DNA from: Pontederia crassipes
Taxonomy: Eukaryota > Streptophyta > Magnoliopsida > Commelinales > Pontederiaceae
Direction of reading: 5' to 3'
NCBI GenBank assembly: GCA_030549335.1
Contig: CM060187.1
Coordinates: 8,122,001-8,186,000 of the forward strand
DNA: 64,000 bases
Shown: piece by piece, positions 58,996 to 64,000 of the stretch
Layout of the letters: each line of letters begins with the position of its first letter
How positions within the stretch are numbered: position 1 is the first letter of the stretch
Made by a program: the position numbers and the translations under genes
Notes under the pieces: model-generated
The model's database searches: none
What the model was told of the DNA's origin: nothing
The model's input: the letters and a program-made list of their open reading frames with translations, nothing else

Positions 58996-60449
58996 TGATT
59001 AGTTTTTTGAACAGAAACTTGCAAGGTATGAAACTAGGATAGATTCGTGATAGAATCTTGATTTTAGACTTGAAGCATGTTGTGGTAGATCCCTGATATT
59101 AGTCTTATGATTTATGATGATTTTGAATGCCGACCGTTCCCGAAAAAGTCGAACGGAACGCGAACTGTGCATCTGCGCAGTTTCTGCATTAGAGGAACCC
59201 AACCCGGGTTCACCCTATCCCGGTTCGGGCAGATCCATACTCGAATCGAGTTCGATGGAACTCGGCCTGATCCGCCATTGTTGCGAGCGCGAAGCTTTGC
59301 AACGAAAAAAATCCAACTCGGGTTGATGATGTCCCGACCCGGGCAGTTCCTCGACGAAGTCGCGCTTGATCGCGACTTTCACTGAGACCGCCCCGTCCCG
59401 GATATGACTTGAACTCGGCCTGGGCTATGTCCTGATCCTTAGTTTCATGCCTTTACGAATTCGACTCGAGTTTCACTCAACTTGACCCAGGTTTTACCCA
59501 ACTCGGCCCGAGTTTTGACACAGTTTTATCTTATTTTATGATGTTTAAATTCTTGATTCAAGTATGTACTCCATATACAAATAATGATGATAATTATGAC
59601 ATTTATGCCCTTGATTTACTCTCCATGATCCAATCTTGTAGTCTTGATTATGTTTTAATAATAAATAATTAAAATGTGCAAGATAAAAGCTGAAAATCGT
59701 TAAATGGAGAGTTCTTTTATGATGGATTGGTGACGACCAAGTTATGGGCTGACTCTGCTAGTTATGATGATGATGATGGACGGGTTGAGGCAGACTTCCC
59801 CGATGGTTGAAATATACCACAAATAAGTCAAGGATGAATAATAAGATGACGAAGAAGATGAACACATATGAATAACGAATCACTCTTATGATGATTGGCT
59901 TTTGCCACCCTTTTATGATAAATTATTTAGGGTCTTTTGATCTCTTATTCATATGCCTCCTTTTTATGTTTCCATTACTTTTATGATGATCATGATTTGC
60001 CTCTCTTATATAATGATTATGTTCATATTGATTCTCGTTTAGTATCATAATTTTATGATGATATTTATCTTATTTCCATATTGAGTTGTAAAACTCATAG
60101 GGAGGTTCTCCCCTGCATGTTCTTAAATGTAGGTCAAAGTTAAAATGATGAAGGTGACCAACGGTGACAGATCGAACTCGTAGGTGGTTGGTTGCACATG
60201 GGTATTGAGTCCTTAGATCATGGGATAGATATTTCTTTTTTCGCATATTAGTTGATATATTAGCTTTTCTTTGAAATCATATAAAGTTCTTTATCAGTCT
60301 TTCGCATATTATGATATCACATTCTTTTTATTAATTAATGATGATTAGTCTTCCGCCTATATTGCTATGTGTTGACCAGTCAAAGTCTTATTTTTTTATT
60401 AATATGATGTACACGGAAGGATGACACAGTGCGATTTGTGGGCTTTACA
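58996..60449. repeat. Probable second LTR-like remnant
   Basis: Sequence immediately after the solo LTR. From 59190 to 59520 it carries ACCCGGGTT, CCCGACCCGGG and AACTCGGCCCGAG motifs. From 60080 to 60449 it has GTTGTAAAACTCATAG, a CCCCTGCATG word and an end in GGGCTTTACA, all typical of plant gypsy LTRs. The left boundary and a target duplication could not be fixed. It is non-coding. Confidence 0.4.
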
Positions 60450-60456
60450 ATCTATT

Positions 60457-60573
60457 AATAACGATAATTTGAAAGGTGATGTCATCGCCATATTGAAAAT
60501 AAATTATCAATAAAATAACGATAATTTAAAGGGTGATGTCACTTGTATGGAAAATAAATTATTAATAAAATTT
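60457..60573. repeat. Tandem duplication of about 58 bp
   Basis: ATAACGATAATTTGAAAGGT at 60459 recurs as ATAACGATAATTTAAAGGGT at about 60516. Each copy continues through GATGTCA to AAAATAAATTAT.AATAAA. Two diverged copies. Confidence 0.75.
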
Positions 60574-60670
60574 GGCGAACAAAGAAAAATAAATCAGAAT
60601 CGTTTACTTTCCTGGCCTCGTTTGGGAAATAGAACCGAGCTCCACCCGGTTCCCCAAACGCGAGTGAAAG

Positions 60671-60734
60671 CGAGATGTTGGAACCAGACGCGCACGTGAC
60701 CTGAGCGCGCACGTGACCCGGTTCCAACATCTCG
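60671..60734. repeat. Perfect 15 bp hairpin enclosing two CACGTG-containing repeats
   Basis: CGAGATGTTGGAACC (60671-60685) is exactly inverted at 60720-60734. The 34 bp between them holds two copies of GCGCACGTGACC (60690-60701 and 60707-60718), each with a CACGTG (G-box) core. It lies in a short GC-rich island about 0.65 kb beyond the 3' end of the F-box gene. Confidence 0.9.
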
Positions 60735-61376
60735 GTTCCACCGAAATGGTGGAACCAAAGTGGGGCGTCATTTTTTTTGCTTTTGACCTTTTTTTTTACA
60801 TGACGTCTTGCTCTTTTTTTTGTCCATCTTTTTTTTCTTTATCATTTTCTTTTACGACATTTCTTATATAAGTTAATTTATTTATTATCTATAAAATATA
60901 AATAATAAATGAGTAATATAATATTATTTATTATTTATTTTTTCATTATAAAATTTTAATATTTCATTAAATATAAATTTTTTAAAATTGATTTTTTATA
61001 TTTAAATACTATATTTTTTTAACAAATTTGTTGACATAAATTTTTTAATATATATCATGTATTTTATTTTTAAAATTTTTTTATAATATATATTTATAAT
61101 ACATATTTTAAACTCAATCACCCACTAAAAATTAATTTATTACATTTATTTTAAATTTCACTTTATCCAAATACAACTCAAACTAATCTGTGACTAAAAA
61201 AACTCCAATTCTCCTTATTAAACGCCCCATAAGAATTTACTTTTGTCGCCAGTATTCCTCGAGTATCCGGACAAGACAAGTAAAAGCAAAGGACATCTAT
61301 AAAGCGCAGCTAAATCTCTCTGCGGGAGAGAAAGCACAGGAAAAAGAGCTTTCTTGTCGTGTTGCGATTACGATCT
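60735..61376. other. AT-rich spacer and probable 3' untranslated region of the F-box gene
   Basis: The part from 60780 to 61180 is nearly all A and T with long T runs. The part from about 61190 to 61376 is more balanced and is probably the transcribed 3' end of the minus-strand gene. No separate gene is seen. Confidence 0.5.
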
Positions 61377-62609
61377 CTAAGACCTCATCCGTGGCAGCAC
61401 GTGGACGGCAAGAACTCGCTTCCCTTCCGGCGGTTCAACTGTCATCATCCTTCTGCTTCTCCTTCTCGCCCTCCTCCCCGTCGCCGTTGCTGCCGCCCGC
61501 CCGACGTCCACGACCACCACCTCGGACCCGTCGGCGCAGACTGCGCATACCCTCCCGCCTCCGGCGGCCATCTGCGTCGCCCCCTTGAGCCACTCCGACT
61601 CGGCCACCTCCTCCCACTTGTCTCCCTTCCAGTCGTACGCCGTCAGGACGCCGCTCCCTTCGCCCACCACGTAGATGGTGCCTTCCTCGTCCTCCTCTTC
61701 AGCCGACGCCGCGGGCCCCGTCCATCCGGTCAGCATTCCGGCCGGCATCTCTTCCCACTGGTCCAGACGCGGGTCGTAGACCGCCCCTTCCTTCGGGGCG
61801 CGCCCTCTCACGTTCACCGCACACAGCTTCCCCTTCGAGGCCACCGCTTCCGCGGCCTCCCTGCTGAACCGCCCGTTTCCCAGAGGCGCGAGCCGCTCCC
61901 AGGTGGACGCCGAGGAGACGGCGCTCGTTGGATCCCAGCGCTCGGCGGAGTGCGACACCTCGGAGCTGTATTCCGCGCTGACGCCGGAGAAGACGTAAAC
62001 AGCCCCGGCCGCGGACCCCGCGACGCACCAGCGCCGAGGGGTGGACAGGGGCGGGGCGAGGCGCCAGCTAGCGGAGGCTGGAACGAATATTAGGGGACGA
62101 GGAAAGGCGGGGCGGAGCTGGTGGGTGGTGGCGGAGAGCACGACGAGGTGCCCTGCCGCTGCCACAGACTGCACCGGGAGGCTGCGAGCGATGAAGGAAG
62201 GATGGTGGAGGAGGAGGCACCGAAGCGGGGGCTCCGGTGGGGGAGGCGGCAGCGGAGACCACGTGGCCGAGACAGGGTCGAAGGTGAAGAAGGCGACGGG
62301 TTCGCCGTGGTCCGAAGAGGAAGAAGAGAGAAGAGCATAGAGGGAGAGGAAGGGCGGGAAGGTCGGAGAGTAGAGGAGGCGGCGCCATGAGCGGCAGACG
62401 GAGAAGAGGAGAGGAGGGGGGAGACGGGAGAGGCAGAGCTGCGCGAGGTGGTCGGGGAGTCCCGGGAGAAGCGGCTGCTCCTGGTCTCCTGCTGCTGCGT
62501 CGTCCATCCCTACGTAGCCGTCCTCCTCATTATTTGGGCGGCGTGTCGGCCGAGAAGAGCTGGCGGAGAGGCAGGGGCGCTTGGTGGCGACAGCGGCCGC
62601 GTCGGCCAT
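61377..62609 (-). CDS. SKIP25: F-box/kelch-repeat protein, SKIP25-like
   Basis: A single intact exon of 410 codons on the minus strand, ATG at 62609 and TAG at 61379-61377. A low-complexity N-terminus (residues 1-45) is followed by an F-box at about 47-92 (PLLPGLPDHLAQLCLSRLP, VCRSWRRLLYSPTFPPFLSL). Degenerate kelch-type repeats then run to about residue 370, with blade signatures such as GSAAGAVYVFSGV, VYDPRLDQWEEMPAGM and TAYDWKGDKWEEV. F-box/kelch proteins of this type bind SKP1-like ASK proteins and serve as substrate receptors of SCF ubiquitin ligases. Length and F-box sequence fit Arabidopsis SKIP25 (395 residues by memory). The substrate is unknown. The gene is very GC-rich, with Ala, Arg, Pro and Ser runs, and intronless, so it stands out from the AT-rich surroundings. 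The long frames on the opposite strand are shadows of its composition. Confidence 0.9.
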   Translation of the reverse strand: MADAAAVATKRPCLSASSSRPTRRPNNEEDGYVGMDDAAAGDQEQPLLPGLPDHLAQLCLSRLPPPLLFSVCRSWRRLLYSPTFPPFLSLYALLSSSSSDHGEPVAFFTFDPVSATWSPLPPPPPEPPLRCLLLHHPSFIARSLPVQSVAAAGHLVVLSATTHQLRPAFPRPLIFVPASASWRLAPPLSTPRRWCVAGSAAGAVYVFSGVSAEYSSEVSHSAERWDPTSAVSSASTWERLAPLGNGRFSREAAEAVASKGKLCAVNVRGRAPKEGAVYDPRLDQWEEMPAGMLTGWTGPAASAEEEDEEGTIYVVGEGSGVLTAYDWKGDKWEEVAESEWLKGATQMAAGGGRVCAVCADGSEVVVVDVGRAAATATGRRARRRSRRMMTVEPPEGKRVLAVHVLPRMRS

Positions 62610-62702
62610 GCGAGGGGGGAGGGAAGAGAAGCGGGTGGAGGAGGATGGAGCTCTTCGCGGTCCGCGTAGAGGTCATCTTATGGAATTGGTGGCTTGCTGA
62701 AT

Positions 62703-62727
62703 GGGCCCCAACATTTGAGTATATAAA
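62703..62727 (-). promoter_or_regulatory. Core promoter of the F-box gene
   Basis: On the minus strand TTTATATAC (62719-62727) is a good TATA box about 110 bp upstream of the start codon. A GGGCCCA/TGGGGCC element (62702-62710), a class II or TCP-type site, lies about 10 bp downstream of it. No other CDS intervenes. Confidence 0.6.
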
Positions 62728-62739
62728 CTTTAGTCAATC

Positions 62740-64000
62740 GTAAAATTTTATTATTTTTTTCCATTTTATAAAATGACTAATACAGTCTTCTTTTTTAAAT
62801 ATTTTTCTAAAAATAAAATAATAATAAATAAGGAAAAAGACTAAAGTCCCCCAAAATTTTAAATATTCTTTATTTTTCATATTTTTTTGTATTGTATATT
62901 ATCTTATTTTTTATTTAAAAAAGAAAAGTCGTGGAAGAACAATTTATTCTTTTCATAAACAAAAAAAGATTGAAAAAAAATGAAAAAGCTAAGAGAATCA
63001 GACAGATGGACTAACGTAAAAATCACGATATAATTTATGGATTTTCTACGATAAGTTTATACATTAGGATTATTCGCGAAAAATTATTATAGTTCAAAGG
63101 AGATTTAAGGAATTAATCCAAATAGATTAAACTAATTTTTATACTTACTTTTTTTATGTTTTTAACTTATTAAATTATTTTATTTTATTGCATTATATTT
63201 TAACATATTTGTTATGCATTTTACAAGATATTTAGAATACGAGAGAAATCTATTTAATCTATTTTATTTTTTTATTAACTTATATTATTTAGTTTGATCC
63301 GATTCGATTTATCTGGATCGATGATCGAATCAAGTTTTACATTAATAGAAATGAGACGAATAAATATGTGATGTAGTATCGGTTAAACAGTATGTTTGTT
63401 TTATTGTTATCTAAACAGTTGCATACTATTAATTGGAAAAAAAGAAAAGACATGCTTAGGCAAAATGTCAAGCACTAAAATGTATTTACCTTTACCATAA
63501 TTCTCATGAATTGTGGAAAGAAAGCTAAAGTTAGCAACTAACATGTAATATAATGACTGGTTTATTCGGCATGATGCTGCCCTTGATAAGGACATAAAAG
63601 ATGATCTACTAGTCATCCAATCTTGGAAACGTCATAATTAGAAAATATCATTAAATATAACTAGCAAAATTAAGAAGTGTTGACATGTAATATTAATCAA
63701 ATCAATTGACTCTTGCTTTGAATAAATGTATGGCTCTCCAATGAATAGAAAAACAAGGGGTGGCAATAGCGGAAGAAGCAGCATACGATGTGGCCATAAT
63801 GAGTCCCCACAACAGAGACCAATGAGGTTTATTTTCATCTTTATTTTTCTTTTCTTTTAAAGAAAGTATGGGCATGGAGGAATAAGTGGTGGAGGTGTTC
63901 TAGAGTTATGTGATGATTAAAATACTGAAAATGGAGTAAGATAACCATAGGTCTGGTTCAATACGTTAACGCAAGTTTAAATTTGTAGTTAAAAAAAAGT
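62740..64000. other. AT-rich intergenic DNA upstream of the F-box gene
   Basis: Spacer with long A and T runs. Two weak minus-strand frames (63407-63616, 63638-63838) show no recognisable domain. No transposon end was identified before the window edge. Confidence 0.55.

Noticed and set aside
61359-62093. A 244-codon plus-strand frame
   Set aside because: It is antisense to the SKIP25-like gene, and long antisense frames are expected in such GC-rich coding DNA.
1-64000. tRNA, rRNA, CRISPR arrays, bacterial-type operons
   Set aside because: None seen. Sequence character and gene structure are those of a plant nuclear genome.

Overview
The window is nuclear DNA from a flowering plant. The evidence is two recognisable plant genes in a large, AT-rich, repeat-dense background holding plant-type Ty3/gypsy (Tekay-like chromovirus and Athila), Ty1/copia, RTE-type LINE, CACTA-like and MITE-like elements. 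The very GC-rich, intronless F-box/kelch gene beside AT-rich intergenic DNA fits a monocot, perhaps not a grass, but this is only an inference from composition.

Layout. 1-10.7 kb: no gene; a (TAA)n microsatellite abutting a MITE-like element, a GC-rich island of inverted repeats (3.25-4.7 kb), a possible degenerate LTR (5.6-6.3 kb), and a non-autonomous CACTA-like element (6.7-8.4 kb). 10.75-20.54 kb: a complete but inactivated Tekay-type retrotransposon on the minus strand with 2.1-2.25 kb LTRs and an ATAAA target duplication. 21.84-41.09 kb: a giant inverted repeat, LTR - internal region - about 290 bp loop - internal region - LTR, built from two oppositely oriented 3' halves of a non-autonomous LTR element. 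Its right LTR is split by a 12.6 kb Athila element (27.82-40.45 kb), and a later deletion removed the right junction.

43.0-47.6 kb: a three-exon gene for a small ankyrin-repeat protein of the phytochrome-interacting ankyrin-repeat (PIA) type. Its 2.9 kb first intron hosts a 1.58 kb internally deleted gypsy element with a perfect CTCAT target duplication. 48.5-56.5 kb: a degraded Ty1/copia element on the minus strand, itself holding a MITE-like insertion and a 5'-truncated RTE LINE with an 18 bp target duplication. 57.6-59.0 kb: a solo LTR with a CTGCA duplication, followed by LTR-like sequence to about 60.45 kb. 61.4-62.6 kb: an intact single-exon F-box/kelch gene (SKIP25-like) on the minus strand, with a TATA box and a TGGGCC element upstream.

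Only the two host genes look functional. They are unrelated in pathway: one is probably a light-signalling partner, the other a probable SCF ubiquitin-ligase substrate adaptor. Everything else is transposable-element derived or featureless AT-rich spacer. The most unusual observations are the interrupted giant palindrome and the finding that three separate LTR families each carry a dense cluster of their own short, CG-containing, near-palindromic motif.
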